Assembly (NCBI GenBank): GCA_963714375.1
Contig: CAVQOG010000003.1
Location: 372,001-436,000 of the forward strand
DNA from: UBA5794 sp963714375
Lineage (GTDB): Bacteria; Actinomycetota; Acidimicrobiia; Spongiisociales; UBA5794
Length of the DNA stretch: 64,000 bases
Direction of reading: 5' to 3'
The position numbers were made by a program, and so were the translations under genes. The notes below the pieces were generated by a model that made no database searches, had not been told where the DNA came from, and saw only the letters and a list, made by a program, of their open reading frames with translations. Shown here in pieces: positions 46,535 to 56,200 of the stretch (position 1 is its first letter; each line of letters starts with the position of its first letter).

Positions 46535-47308
46535 ATGGCACTTCATGTCGAAACCACACGAGCCATGGTCGAGCGTGGTCGACCACCGATCGTCCTCGTG
46601 CATGGTGCCTGGCATGCGTCGTGGTGTTGGACCGAATACTGGACGGGGTACCTGGCAGAACGCGGGTACACAAGCCATGCGCTCGATCTCCGCGGCCACG
46701 GTCGCTCATCGGGATCATTGCGACGCGCGAGCATCAGGGACTATGTGAACGATGTACGCACGGTGACGAACGCCCTTGACGAGCAACCTGTGATTGTGGG
46801 CCATTCCATGGGTGGGTTTGTCGCCCAGCATTATCTCTCCCGATTCCGTGCACGCGGAGGCGTACTGATGGCATCCGTTCCGAATCACGGTGTCATTCCC
46901 GCAACCGTCCGCATCGCCCGCCAGCATCCGGGAGCCTTCCTCCGAGCCAACGCAACGCTGAATCTCGGCCCGATCGTCGACGACCGAGATCGGGCCAAAG
47001 CGCTGCTGTTCGGACCACACACTCAAGACGAGTACGCGAGTCGATTCATCGATCAAATCCAGGATGAGTCCTATCTCGCATTCATCGGAATGATGTTCTC
47101 CAGACCGAAGCCGACTCAGATCCGTGATCCGCTCTTCATCATCGGGGCCGCACAAGACGCCATCTTTCCCTCACGAGAGATCCGCGACACGGCCGAGGAC
47201 TACGGGACAACCGCCACGATCTTCGAAGGGATCGGGCACGACATGATGCTCGACACCCGGTGGGAAGAGGTGGCCGCTTCGGTGACCGACTTCCTCGACA
47301 CCTTGTAG
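46535..47308 (+). CDS. alpha/beta hydrolase
   Basis: About 257 residues. Oxyanion motif VLVHGAWHASW, nucleophile VGHSMGGFVAQH (Ser), Asp in the strand GAAQDAIFP and His in GIGHDMMLD near the C-terminus. Lid domain residues 100-180. Start uncertain: ATG 46535 lacks a ribosome site; the frame is open to 46466. Substrate unknown. Confidence 0.8.
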   Translation: MALHVETTRAMVERGRPPIVLVHGAWHASWCWTEYWTGYLAERGYTSHALDLRGHGRSSGSLRRASIRDYVNDVRTVTNALDEQPVIVGHSMGGFVAQHYLSRFRARGGVLMASVPNHGVIPATVRIARQHPGAFLRANATLNLGPIVDDRDRAKALLFGPHTQDEYASRFIDQIQDESYLAFIGMMFSRPKPTQIRDPLFIIGAAQDAIFPSREIRDTAEDYGTTATIFEGIGHDMMLDTRWEEVAASVTDFLDTL

Positions 47309-47387
47309 AGGCCAGCGCTGCGACACCGAACCGCCGGGCATGCACCGAGATGCCTCCGAAACGCTCAAACACTCGAGCAGCTGCTCA

Positions 47388-48587
47388 TCAGGGTGGTCGA
47401 GCGGGCGAGGGCAAGCTGGTCGACGGATGGTCAGACTGGTGGATTGCGGTGTGGTGGGTGCGGCATAGCAGGACAAGGTTCGCAAGGTCGGTTGGCCCGC
47501 CATTGGACCAATGCTCAATGTGGTGGGCATCGCACCAATCCACGGGGGCACGACAGCCGGTCCATTGGCATCCGCGGTCCCTGGCATCGAGCGCTCGCCG
47601 CAATCCTGGTGGGATCGTCCGTGTGGCTCGCCCGACATCCACCGGGGAGCCGCTGTCGTCAAGAAGCATCCTGACGATTGTCGAGTCACACGCGATGCGT
47701 TGCACGGTTTCGGGTGCGACAACGCCGTCGTCCATCACCGCCAACCGTTGGCGTAGACCGAACAGCGCCTGCGCATCGACCGTGACGGTGACGTGCGGCT
47801 TGACACCACCCGAACTCCCAGATTCGCCGCTACGGAGCCAGTGCTCGCAGAGGTCGCCGAGAGCATCGGCCCGCTTCTGCCACGGTTGTCGGTGGTCATG
47901 TGCGTCGAGGCTGGTCGGTTCAGCGACCGAACGAATCGCCGAATTGACGATGGAGCCCGTCTCGGGGTCGAGTTCACCGGATACGGCCCACATGCCATCC
48001 CATGTCTGGTTGATGGAGAACCGTCTACGTTGACGCTGAGCTCGTGTACGTGCAACGGCGGACGGGTAGTCGATCTGTTGTTCCCAATGCGACACCGCCA
48101 TGCGCATCTCGCGGGGGTCGAGGTAAGTTGCGATGTCTGCGAATACGAATTCATGGTGGGGGAACTCGGCGGGGTGACGGCGCCTGGCTCGATCCAACAT
48201 CTCTACCACCTCAGGCGGGATTGAACCCTCAGAAGCGGCCTTCGCGACTTCCGGCATCCGGAGCAATCCTCGGCCTTGACGCACGATGGACGACGCTGCC
48301 CTGCCAGTCATACGGAGTGTTGAACGGAGCCATCCGACAGTGGTCAACCTGTGGTGCACCTCAGCAAGCTGCCTGCGGTCGTATTCGGCAATGCGCAGCA
48401 ACCACTCGGCGTGATCGGCATTCATCCGTTGTTTCATCTCGACGATCGTTACCTCAAGATCGCCGTCGCCGATGAAGGCGAGTTCCTCGTTCAACGCATC
48501 CCACCGGCGCTCATCCAATCGTCGCCCGGTAGGGACGTTGCCGTCCTCCTCGAAGACCCCACCCGGCGTTCGGGTTAGTTTCTTCAT
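47388..48587 (-). CDS. DUF222/HNH endonuclease-like protein (13E12 family), SOS-regulated
   Basis: 399 residues. Long helical DUF222 region (about 20-300) with LDARDRGCQWTGCRAP and a C-terminal HNH motif CDAHHIEHWSNGGPTDLANLVLLC (about 350-375) containing the His-His and Asn of the nuclease fold plus zinc-type Cys. I chose ATG 48587: it lies exactly seven bases after a TATCAT -10, so the message is probably leaderless; the frame is open to 48626 but that part is promoter. A LexA box overlaps this promoter. Confidence 0.86.
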   Translation of the reverse strand: MKKLTRTPGGVFEEDGNVPTGRRLDERRWDALNEELAFIGDGDLEVTIVEMKQRMNADHAEWLLRIAEYDRRQLAEVHHRLTTVGWLRSTLRMTGRAASSIVRQGRGLLRMPEVAKAASEGSIPPEVVEMLDRARRRHPAEFPHHEFVFADIATYLDPREMRMAVSHWEQQIDYPSAVARTRAQRQRRRFSINQTWDGMWAVSGELDPETGSIVNSAIRSVAEPTSLDAHDHRQPWQKRADALGDLCEHWLRSGESGSSGGVKPHVTVTVDAQALFGLRQRLAVMDDGVVAPETVQRIACDSTIVRMLLDDSGSPVDVGRATRTIPPGLRRALDARDRGCQWTGCRAPVDWCDAHHIEHWSNGGPTDLANLVLLCRTHHTAIHQSDHPSTSLPSPARPP

Positions 48588-48594
48588 GGACTTC

Positions 48595-48623
48595 ATGATA
48601 TCGAACATATGTTCGACTGTCAA
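48595..48623 (-). promoter_or_regulatory. promoter of the DUF222/HNH gene (TTGACA-17-TATCAT)
   Basis: On the minus strand, TTGACA (48623-48618), a 17-base spacer and TATCAT (48600-48595) form a near-consensus sigma-A type promoter. Transcription from it would start at or next to ATG 48587, giving a leaderless mRNA. Confidence 0.75.
48601..48616. promoter_or_regulatory. LexA (SOS) box
   Basis: TCGAACATATGTTCGA is a perfect 16-base palindrome matching the actinobacterial LexA site TCGAAC-N4-GTTCGA. It fills the spacer between the -35 and -10 boxes of the HNH gene, an ideal place to block RNA polymerase. Confidence 0.85.
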
Positions 48624-49187
48624 CAAAGATGAAGGAAAACGGCTTGGTGATGCGCGACACGAGAACGATGGCCGAAGCGGTCGTCAGTGCGTTGTCTTGA
48701 CAATCCCTTGACGCCTCCTGCCTTTCTCTCGATCCCCTCTTGACAAGACCGGGGGATGTTGACGACGTCAGCAAGCACCGACCGCAAATTCGCAGACGTC
48801 CTCGGATCAGAAGCGTTGCCTGCTTACTCAGGGTCGGCAGGAACGAGAAGATTCACGATCCAGATCATCGATGGCTTGCCATTCAGTGTGGCTGCATTCG
48901 AAGCCACCGACGGGATCAATACATAGCTGCCGCGTCGCGTCAGCGTCCGACCGTGCGCTCGACTTAGCGAGCCAGCGTTCGTTTCCGGCCGCAAATGCGT
49001 TGCAGCAATTGTGGACACACGGGACAGGACGCCAAGAAGGGGCCCGCTCAGTGCGGACCCCTTCCGGTCGAATTAGGTGTGTCGACTCAACGACGGCGAG
49101 CGACTCGCCGAGATGTGCGTCGTGCGACCCTGCGTGGTGCTGGCATCCTCAGACCTCCGTTCCTTGACTCGATTCCATTTAATGCGG
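48624..49187. other. 564-bp gene-poor gap
   Basis: Only short, unconvincing frames occur (for example 64 codons at 48824-49018 on the minus strand). It contains two hairpins at 49036-49064 and 49095-49109. No tRNA or known RNA was recognised. Confidence 0.45.
49036..49064 (-). terminator. hairpin 3' of the DUF6325-like gene
   Basis: GAAGGGG and CCCCTTC pair outside; four more inner pairs close a 5-base loop after one mismatch. It lies about 125 bases after the stop of the minus-strand gene at 49188. No T-run follows, so it may be a terminator without tail or a structured RNA. A second perfect stem (GGCGAG-CGA-CTCGCC) is at 49095-49109. Confidence 0.45.
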
Positions 49188-49724
49188 TCAGATTGCGGCG
49201 TCGAGCTCAGCGTGCGCTTCTGCCTCGTCGGCAGCGATCAGTCCGATCTCGACGAGGTCCAGCGGGCTGATCCACCCATCGGAGATCCGCATGCCACCAG
49301 CACGGGCGACGGCATTGCGAAGCGGTACCGCCCAATGGTGTTCAAGCAAGAGCAAAGCGGCGGCGGAGTCGTTCGGGATCTCTTCGATGATGTCCCACGC
49401 GTCCTCGTCGTCGAAAACCTCTACTTCTCCGTCTGCACCAGCGATAGCTCCAAGGATGGCACCTGCCTCCATGCCTTCCTCACCGTCGATTCCGAGGCCA
49501 ATGAGTGCGCCAATCTTCGATCCGACCTCAATGGCCTCGTCCCGCGTCAGGTTGCTGAGGTGGGCGACCTCTATGTCGCCGTCAGCGTCTTTGAAGACGG
49601 CAAGGGCATCTATGACTCGGACAGTGTTGCTTTCGCGAAGCCGCTCAAGTTCTTCAATGACCTCGCCCTGAAAATTTGGGTGATCGAATCCCAATACGAG
49701 CAGTTGTACTGGCCCAATTGCCAT
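49188..49724 (-). CDS. DUF6325/DUF1269-like protein
   Basis: 178 residues from ATG 49724, with GAAGGGA upstream. MAIGPVQLLVLGFDHPNFQGEV begins a ferredoxin-like alpha/beta domain, with a Gly/Ala-rich glycine hinge (VGSKIGALIGLGIDGEEG) in the middle and HHWAVPLRNAVARAGG near the end. It matches a widespread actinobacterial family of unknown function (I recall DUF6325). Expression may be high, given the clean ribosome site; no role known. Confidence 0.72.
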   Translation of the reverse strand: MAIGPVQLLVLGFDHPNFQGEVIEELERLRESNTVRVIDALAVFKDADGDIEVAHLSNLTRDEAIEVGSKIGALIGLGIDGEEGMEAGAILGAIAGADGEVEVFDDEDAWDIIEEIPNDSAAALLLLEHHWAVPLRNAVARAGGMRISDGWISPLDLVEIGLIAADEAEAHAELDAAI

Positions 49725-49929
49725 GCTGAATCCCTTCGTTGGCCGCAGGATGGTGCGACGATAACTGATAGAACCGAAGCGTACTCTTTCACGGAACAAC
49801 TTGCGACGGCCGACCTGATCGAGTCATTCCGCTCACCGGCTGTGCTCACCGAACTCCAATCTGAGTCGGATGTGCGCGAAACGAGGGAAGCCACGCTGAC
49901 GTGAGTGGTCGGCGCGGGCGGCGCCAACC

Positions 49930-50070
49930 TCAGGCGAAGAACCCGAACCCGCCGAGAAGTACTGCTGCAATGAGCAAAATGATTCCCCACTTAACCAGTC
50001 CACGGAAGAGCGAAAAGACCGCCCCGGCAACGACGATGGCTGCGGCAATCCACAGGATGTTCTGAAGCAC
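49930..50070 (-). CDS. 46-residue two-helix membrane protein
   Basis: From GTG 50070, with AAGGG upstream, a 46-residue protein runs VLQNILWIAAAIVVAGAVFSLF, then a short charged turn (RGLVK) and a second hydrophobic helix ending GGFGFFA. It looks like a small integral membrane protein. Too short for standard gene calling. Real gene probable from the hydrophobic pattern; function unknown. Confidence 0.5.
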   Translation of the reverse strand: MLQNILWIAAAIVVAGAVFSLFRGLVKWGIILLIAAVLLGGFGFFA

Positions 50071-50213
50071 GATTCGGACCCTTCATTCGATGGCCCAAGC
50101 GTAGACGCAGCTGGGAAATCTGACTTGGGATCAGCCGCCACCAGGTCAGACCGAAAGGCGGATACCCGAACGTCTGGCCTGATCGGTGCAAACCGTTCCG
50201 TGCTGACGTGCTT

Positions 50214-50315
50214 CGCTTCTCAATTGTCGGATGCGGTGTCTACGGATATTTCGTAGGAGTCGCCCAGCCGGTTCCCAGAGACCTCACAGGAACGGCCCAT
50301 ACGTTCGCGGGGTAG
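50214..50315 (+). pseudogene. orphan C-terminal remnant of the 57236 family protein
   Basis: Encodes RFSIVGCGVYGYF...FVGVAQPVPRDLTG...HTFAG then stop, closely matching the C-terminus of the gene at 57236-57709. No start or upstream coding part remains. The DNA match extends about 109 bases (50214-50322 to 57608-57716) without a gap. Confidence 0.75.
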
Positions 50316-50369
50316 ACAACCCGCAATAGCGGGTCGTCGCGGGTCTAGCCCACCCGTCCCTTCATCGAG

Positions 50370-50447
50370 AGGGTGAGGCAGGGCTACCAAGATGGCCAGG
50401 AGATCATCGACCCCTGGGTCGGTGTCGATCAGGATCTTCCGCGGCAT
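50370..50447 (-). pseudogene. 5' remnant of a nucleoside hydrolase gene
   Basis: From ATG 50447 with an intact GGGGAGG ribosome site, the frame starts MPRKILIDTDPGVDDLLAIL, the N-terminal calcium-binding DTDPGVDD signature of inosine-uridine nucleoside hydrolases (normally about 310 residues). After about 26 residues it turns into unrelated sequence and the rest is lost. Confidence 0.75.
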
Positions 50448-50458
50448 TGGGCCTCCCC

Positions 50459-50823
50459 GTGACGATCACCCTCAACGCGGACGGCACCGTCTCCGGGACT
50501 GTTGGCGCCGGGTCGGTAACCCGGACCGGTGTCCGATGTAGCGGTACGGCCTCCAACCCCGGGGGGAAGTCTCGGCGGTTCCCATAGACGTTGGGCCTGG
50601 GCAGCTCACCGGAACACATGCCGACGGCACCGTTAGGTTCGCTCGCCTTTCCGTCAGCGACCTGTTCAGCGACTCTGACGTCGAGGGCACCTATAGATCG
50701 TCAGGTATCCAAGCCGATTGGGAAGCCGATGGGTCCGTCGATGAATACTGCGACGGAGGCGGCCTCCACTCAAGAGTGACCGGATCGTTCACTCTCGTTC
50801 GCACGAAGCTGCCCGCCCCTTAG
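50459..50823 (+). pseudogene. frameshifted remnant of an exported beta-rich protein
   Basis: GTG 50459 opens a frame reading VTITLNADGTVSGTVGAGS that stops at about 50585. After a frame change, another frame reads GQLTGTHADGTVRFARLSV and DWEADGSVDEYCDGGGL to the stop at 50823. Repeated Gly/Thr/Asp strands suggest one beta-rich exported protein split by an indel. No family recognised. Confidence 0.55.
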
Positions 50824-50937
50824 CCAATCGGCCCTGATCAGGCTTTCGGACGAACTGGCCGGTGTGAGGTTGCCTCGTCGCGTCGTGGTCCGACTCCGCG
50901 CTACGGAGATGTGACGGGGAACCCTCGGAGTCTCCGT

Positions 50938-52797
50938 CTAGCCGGGGAAGTCCTCCGATTCGGTGACGACTGCTTCGCCTTTGACCGTGTACTGGACCAT
51001 GCCGGCCGCCACGCCGGTCGATTCGAACGGGTAGGTTCCCGGTTCGGCGGGGATGACCACCTTGCCCAGGTTGATGAGCCCGGCCCCGATGCTGAGGCCC
51101 TGGCCGGCGACCGTGGCACCACCAGTCCCACATGTCATGGTTGCTTCGCCTCCTTCCATGTCCTCGGCGAACAGGCTCAGCATGAGTGTCCCGTTTTCGT
51201 CGTAGGGGGTGCCGACGACGGTCACTTGCCCACCTTCCTGAGTCCCAGTTGCAGTTCCGCAGCCCTCGATTTGGGAGGTGAGGGAGATCTGGACCGCGCC
51301 TTGCCCGGTCCATTTCCCCTTCAGTTCGGGATCGTCCCCGCCGTACTCAAGGAGCGTCACCGAGGGGATCGTGACGACACCGTTGAGCGAGAACCCGGTC
51401 ATCGAGTATGAGATCGTGCCGGAGAAAGCAACATCGACGGCCATCGACTCCGTCGCCACATCGACCGCCTTCTTGTCCGCTCCTCGTTTCGATGTGACTT
51501 CGAACGTGAGCGTCGCGGTCTCGTTCGCCTTGTCGGGCGCCGTGTAGGTGAACTCGGCTGGGTCCCCGGTTGCCTCTGCGGGATCGATCGATTCACCGCC
51601 GACCGTCAGCTCACCAGTGATGGGCAGTTGGAGGACCTTCTCTTCGTAACGGTGGTTGACCTTCACCTTGGCCGTCGTCTCGGAGCCGATGCCCACGGAG
51701 CTTGGCATGTCGACCTCCAACTCGATGCACTGGCCGTTCGACCAGCCGTCCTGCATAAATGCGAGAATGACCGTGAAGGTCCCGTCGATAGTGGTTTGCA
51801 TGTTCGATATCAATGCCTCCACCTCTTTGACCGTTGCGTCGCTTGAGAACCGTCCCTCGGGTTCGTGGCCCTGGGCCAAGGCGATCTCCACGAAGGAGGC
51901 GCCGGGCTGGATCTTCCCATCCTTCGTGGTTCGTGTCGCCCGGGATCCCGTGAGGTCCAGGTTGTATCCGATGATCGTCGCATCGTCACCCACGTTCCCG
52001 ACCCCGGTCCCGTCCATCCGCAGTTCTCCAGAGATCCTCTTGCCGTCCTTCTCATAGACGTACTCGGTGAGGGTCGTGAACTCGACGGTCGCTTCCCCGG
52101 CGTCATCCGGACAGGCGTCGATCACCACCCGCCACTCGAACCTCACCCCTGTGTCCGCGGGTGGTTTTGGCCCGAGGAATACGTTGATCAGGAGTGTGAT
52201 CTTGGATCCCTGTTTCGTGACCGTCATGGAAGCCGGGCCATCCAGGAACGGGTTCTTGCCCAGGTCGATGGTCTTCGGCCCGTAGTCGCCGGGCCCGTCA
52301 TGGTGCAACCCAAGCATTCCACCCGAAAGGAGGCCTACGAATATGCTCGCGTAGTGGAATTGTGTCGCGACATCCGTGTCGTCAGTGGTTGCCGAGACGG
52401 CGGAGAGGGCCGCACCTGGGGGTGGAGCGAGGAGACGCACGCCAGTCGTTGCCCCGGCCGAAGCCTCCTCGGAGAGGACACTGGCGCCGGTGATCCCCGC
52501 GATCTCCTCCTGGGAGCGAGCAACCTCCTCCTCGACGGCGGTGACCATGAGGTCGACGTGAGCTGCCAGGTCCTCGATGCTCAGCGTGACGCCGTTCTCG
52601 GCCAGTTCGGCGACGAACGCCTCCTGGAGCGATGTTTCGAGGGCCGCCAGCGCCTGCTCAACAGGCAAGGGAGTGTGCCCGGAAAGGTCCAGGGAAACGG
52701 TCCCGGACTCGCCACTCGCCGGGGCGTCGGTATCCGCCCCCGAACACGCCGCAACCGCCATTCCGAAGACCACCAGAATGCTGACGATTCGTTGCAT
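50938..52797 (-). CDS. large secreted lipoprotein
   Basis: 619 residues from ATG 52797. Signal peptide and lipobox VAAC (Cys near residue 17). A helical segment follows (about 40-100: EQALAALETSLQEAFVAELAENG, EEEVARSQEEIAG), then a beta-rich body of about 500 residues with Gly/Thr/Val strands (EVDMPSSVGIGSETTAKVKV, GQVTVVGTPYDENGTL) and paired Cys. No family recognised. Its DNA lies beside a cluster of gene remnants, and it faces the regulator at 53243 across 445 bp. Confidence 0.7.
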   Translation of the reverse strand: MQRIVSILVVFGMAVAACSGADTDAPASGESGTVSLDLSGHTPLPVEQALAALETSLQEAFVAELAENGVTLSIEDLAAHVDLMVTAVEEEVARSQEEIAGITGASVLSEEASAGATTGVRLLAPPPGAALSAVSATTDDTDVATQFHYASIFVGLLSGGMLGLHHDGPGDYGPKTIDLGKNPFLDGPASMTVTKQGSKITLLINVFLGPKPPADTGVRFEWRVVIDACPDDAGEATVEFTTLTEYVYEKDGKRISGELRMDGTGVGNVGDDATIIGYNLDLTGSRATRTTKDGKIQPGASFVEIALAQGHEPEGRFSSDATVKEVEALISNMQTTIDGTFTVILAFMQDGWSNGQCIELEVDMPSSVGIGSETTAKVKVNHRYEEKVLQLPITGELTVGGESIDPAEATGDPAEFTYTAPDKANETATLTFEVTSKRGADKKAVDVATESMAVDVAFSGTISYSMTGFSLNGVVTIPSVTLLEYGGDDPELKGKWTGQGAVQISLTSQIEGCGTATGTQEGGQVTVVGTPYDENGTLMLSLFAEDMEGGEATMTCGTGGATVAGQGLSIGAGLINLGKVVIPAEPGTYPFESTGVAAGMVQYTVKGEAVVTESEDFPG

Positions 52798-53242
52798 AGC
52801 AGCGAGAGCATAGTTGCCCCACAAACCCTCGCGTGAGCGGTGGATTCTGCTGTCATCGATGGGTAACACGGCGGGCCGCACCTGTTTCCCCGTAGCACAC
52901 ACCTGCGGCGGTGGGAGTTGTTGGATCGTGTTCGACAAAGATCCTTCAAGATCCCCAGATCGGACCTACACCAACATCCGGTGCTGGCGCGACTTGCGAG
53001 GTGGATTCGGAGCGCATCGCTGAAGTTCACTCGGTGCCGAGTCGGTGCGGCGAGCACTGGGACGCGCTCCCGCGTCTCCCCACCTCTTGGTCGAACCATC
53101 AGTTTGCTGCTGTCGCGGTTTTCGAACGCCGTCTGGAAGGAAGACCTCATCTCTGTGTGAGTGGACATCTCCGTGGATGCACGACCAGTCGGCGTGAACA
53201 GGTTTCGGGAGGTATCGTTGCGTCGCATCTCCAAGGACCGAC
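52798..53242. other. 445-bp gap between divergent genes
   Basis: Divergent upstream region of the lipoprotein gene (minus) and the 1226-residue regulator (plus). Only shadow frames are present. Apart from the AAGGACCGAC ribosome-site region before 53243, nothing distinct was recognised. Confidence 0.4.
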
Positions 53243-56200
53243 GTGACCCAAGCCGACACAGCCTTTTCGCAAGGAACGCGAACGATTCTCTTCACCGATT
53301 TGGAGAGTTCCACGGACCTGCGTGTTCGCCTGGGCGACCTTCTGGCGAATCAGGTCTTCAAGGACCATGACCACCTGGTGCGGTCGCACCTCGAAGCCGG
53401 TGGCGGCACCGACATCAAGGGGCTAGGGGACGGGTTCATGGCTCTCTTCTCGTCCGCGAGCGATGCCATTGAAGTGGCCGTGTCGATCCAACGAGCCATC
53501 GAGGACCACAACAACGCCCAACCTGAGAGATCCATTTCGGTGCGCATGGGTCTCAACAGCGGCGATGTCACCCGTAGTGACGGTGAAGCCCAGGGAACCG
53601 CGGTCCACGCTGCTGCACGCGTCGCGGCCAAGGCACAGGGTGGCCAGATTCTCGCATCCCAGATCGTGTCCGATCTCGCTGGCTCACTGGGCAAGACCAA
53701 GGTGGTCGACAGGGGGTTGTTCTGGCTCAAGGGCTTCCCCGACCGTTGGCGTCTCTACGAGGTCCTCTGGAGGGAGAAGGAGGCTACCGAGGATCGGCCG
53801 ACCCGTGAGGTCAAGGAGGCATCCGCCGCGGCCTTCGATCCAGCGTCTCCACGCTCGGAAGGCCCGGTTGTGGGACGGGCGACCGAGCAGCGAGTCATCA
53901 TGGAACAGCTCTCAGCAGCGATTGGAGGCGGGTTGCGTGCAGTCGTGCTCGAAGGCGAAGCCGGGATCGGTAAGACGCGGATCCTCGAGGTGGCAGCTGA
54001 TCTGGCGGGTGCGTCGAGTACGCCGTATTTGACGCTCGAAGTAACCACCGATGAGGAACTCCGTGGTCCGTACCTCTTGTTTCGATCTCTCCTCAGTTCC
54101 CAGCGGATGGCGGCCGTTGCAAGGGAGGCAATGGCGTTGGAGCCTCTCGATCGGGCTCAGGATGCCATCGGTGGGCGGTCAGGCAACGATGAGGGTCTCT
54201 CCCCTCAGGAGCGCATGCTTCGCATATTCGACGAGGTTGCATCGGCGATATCGGCGATCACGAGGGAGCACCCGGTAGCACTGTTGTTCGACGACCTCCA
54301 GTGGGCGGACGAGGACAGTATCCAGATGATCCGTTACCTCGTGCGCACACTCCCGACGGCGCCGATCTTCCTCATGATCACGGTTCGCCCCTACTCGGAG
54401 GCGTCCTCAGGGGTTGGCAAACTCATCGCCGACCTCGATCGGATGCGAGTTGCGAGAGTGCTGCGCATGGAGCGATTCACCAGGCTCGAGACGGCGGAGT
54501 TGCTCACCAATGTGCTCGGTTCGCCCGTCGACGAGCAGACCTTGCAGAGCCTGCACGCCCGTTCGGAGGGCGTTCCGTTCTTCGCGGAGGAACTCGCCCG
54601 AGCCTACCGCGAAGCTGATGCGCTCCAACTCATGGACGGAACCTGGACGATGACACGCCTGAGCGGCCCAACGGTTCCCTCATCGATTCAGTCCCTCATC
54701 GAGCGACGCCTCGCACAGTTGTCTGAGGAATGCCGTGGTCTCCTCGCCGACGCCGGTGTCCTCGGACGGAGGTTCAAGCTTTCCGTTCTGGCACCGGTTC
54801 TCGCCAAGGTACGCCGAGAGGACGAGAAGTCCGAGTGGGAACTTGCTGAGGATCTCGGCATGGCCGTCAGGCTGGGCTTGATTATCGAGGAGGACGACGA
54901 CGCCGAATACGACTTCACGTTCTCACACGACCAGATCCGGACGTCGCTCGTTGATGACATGCCGCGTCGTCGCCGACAGGCCATCCACGGGGCGATCACT
55001 GAGATTCTTTCGACTCAGGAAGGCGAGGTGGATCTGTCGATGCTCGCCTACCACGCCATGAAGTCCGGCAGCAACAAGGCAGCTGTCTCGAGTGCCGTTG
55101 CAGCGGCCAGAGCCGCGCTTGCAGCATCGGCGCCAGTGGAAAGCATCCGCCTCATCGACGCAACACTCCCTGCAGCTTCTGACCCTGCGGAACGGATCGA
55201 GATGCTCCGGGTCAAGGATGATGCCCTCGACACCCTCGACCGGGGAATGGATCGGATCGCGAATCTTGCCGAGATGAGCGCGCTGACCGGTGCGATCTCC
55301 TCTCCCGGATTGGAGTCTGAGGTCAGGTTGCGACGAGCCTCCGCCTCGCGGGCGATCGACGATTTCGACACCGCGATCGAATTGGCGACGACCGTTCGCA
55401 AGACAGCCGTTGATCTCCGCGACGTTGACCTCGAGCTCAGGGCGTGCTTGGAACTTGGTCAGGCTCTGACGAGAAACACCATCGGTGAGGCCTATTGGCC
55501 CTTGGTGGAGATCGATCTTGATGCGCCGCAGGAGGCGTACTCCCGGGCTCTCGACCTTGCACGCCAGATGGAATCGAGGGCTGCTGAAGCCACGGCCCTG
55601 CGCGAACTCGCCGTCATCGCGGCAGGTCGGGGCAAGCTAGTTGCTCTGGCAGCCGAAGCTGAGGGAGCATCCAAATTCGAGATCCTCGCCATGGGACCAT
55701 CATTCTTCAGCGAGGCCAAGGAGCTGGCGGAGGAGTCGTTCGAGATCTTCGAGGAGATCGGTGATCAGCGAGGCGCGATGTCTGCTCTGATCTCGATGGC
55801 CTATGCCCACGTCACGGACCCCTCAACCCACGGTATGGCAGGACGGATAGAGCACATTCGGGCACTCCACAACAGTCGTGAAGGCGCTGTCACTGACAGT
55901 CAGCGCGCCCTGGAAGATGCCCACATGCTCTACAGCATTCATACCTATGCCCGGCTCATGGCGCAACCTGACCTCGCCCTCGAGAGAGGCCGTGAGGCAT
56001 TCGAGGCAGCACGAGCCATGGGTGATCGATGGCTGGAAACGCTTGCCGCAGGTGGGATGGCGATGACGTCCGCATCGTACGGGGCAACAGATGACGCCAG
56101 TGCGTGGTTGGAACGGGCCGCCACCGCGGCCATGGCAGTGCCGAGTCCCTCGATGGCGCGTCGGATAGAGATGTGGCGCGGTGGTTGCGCTGCTGCTCGA

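Noticed and set aside
48824..49018. 64-codon minus-strand frame in the gap after the HNH gene
   Set aside because: A partly protein-like C-terminus but no ribosome site or family; too weak to call.
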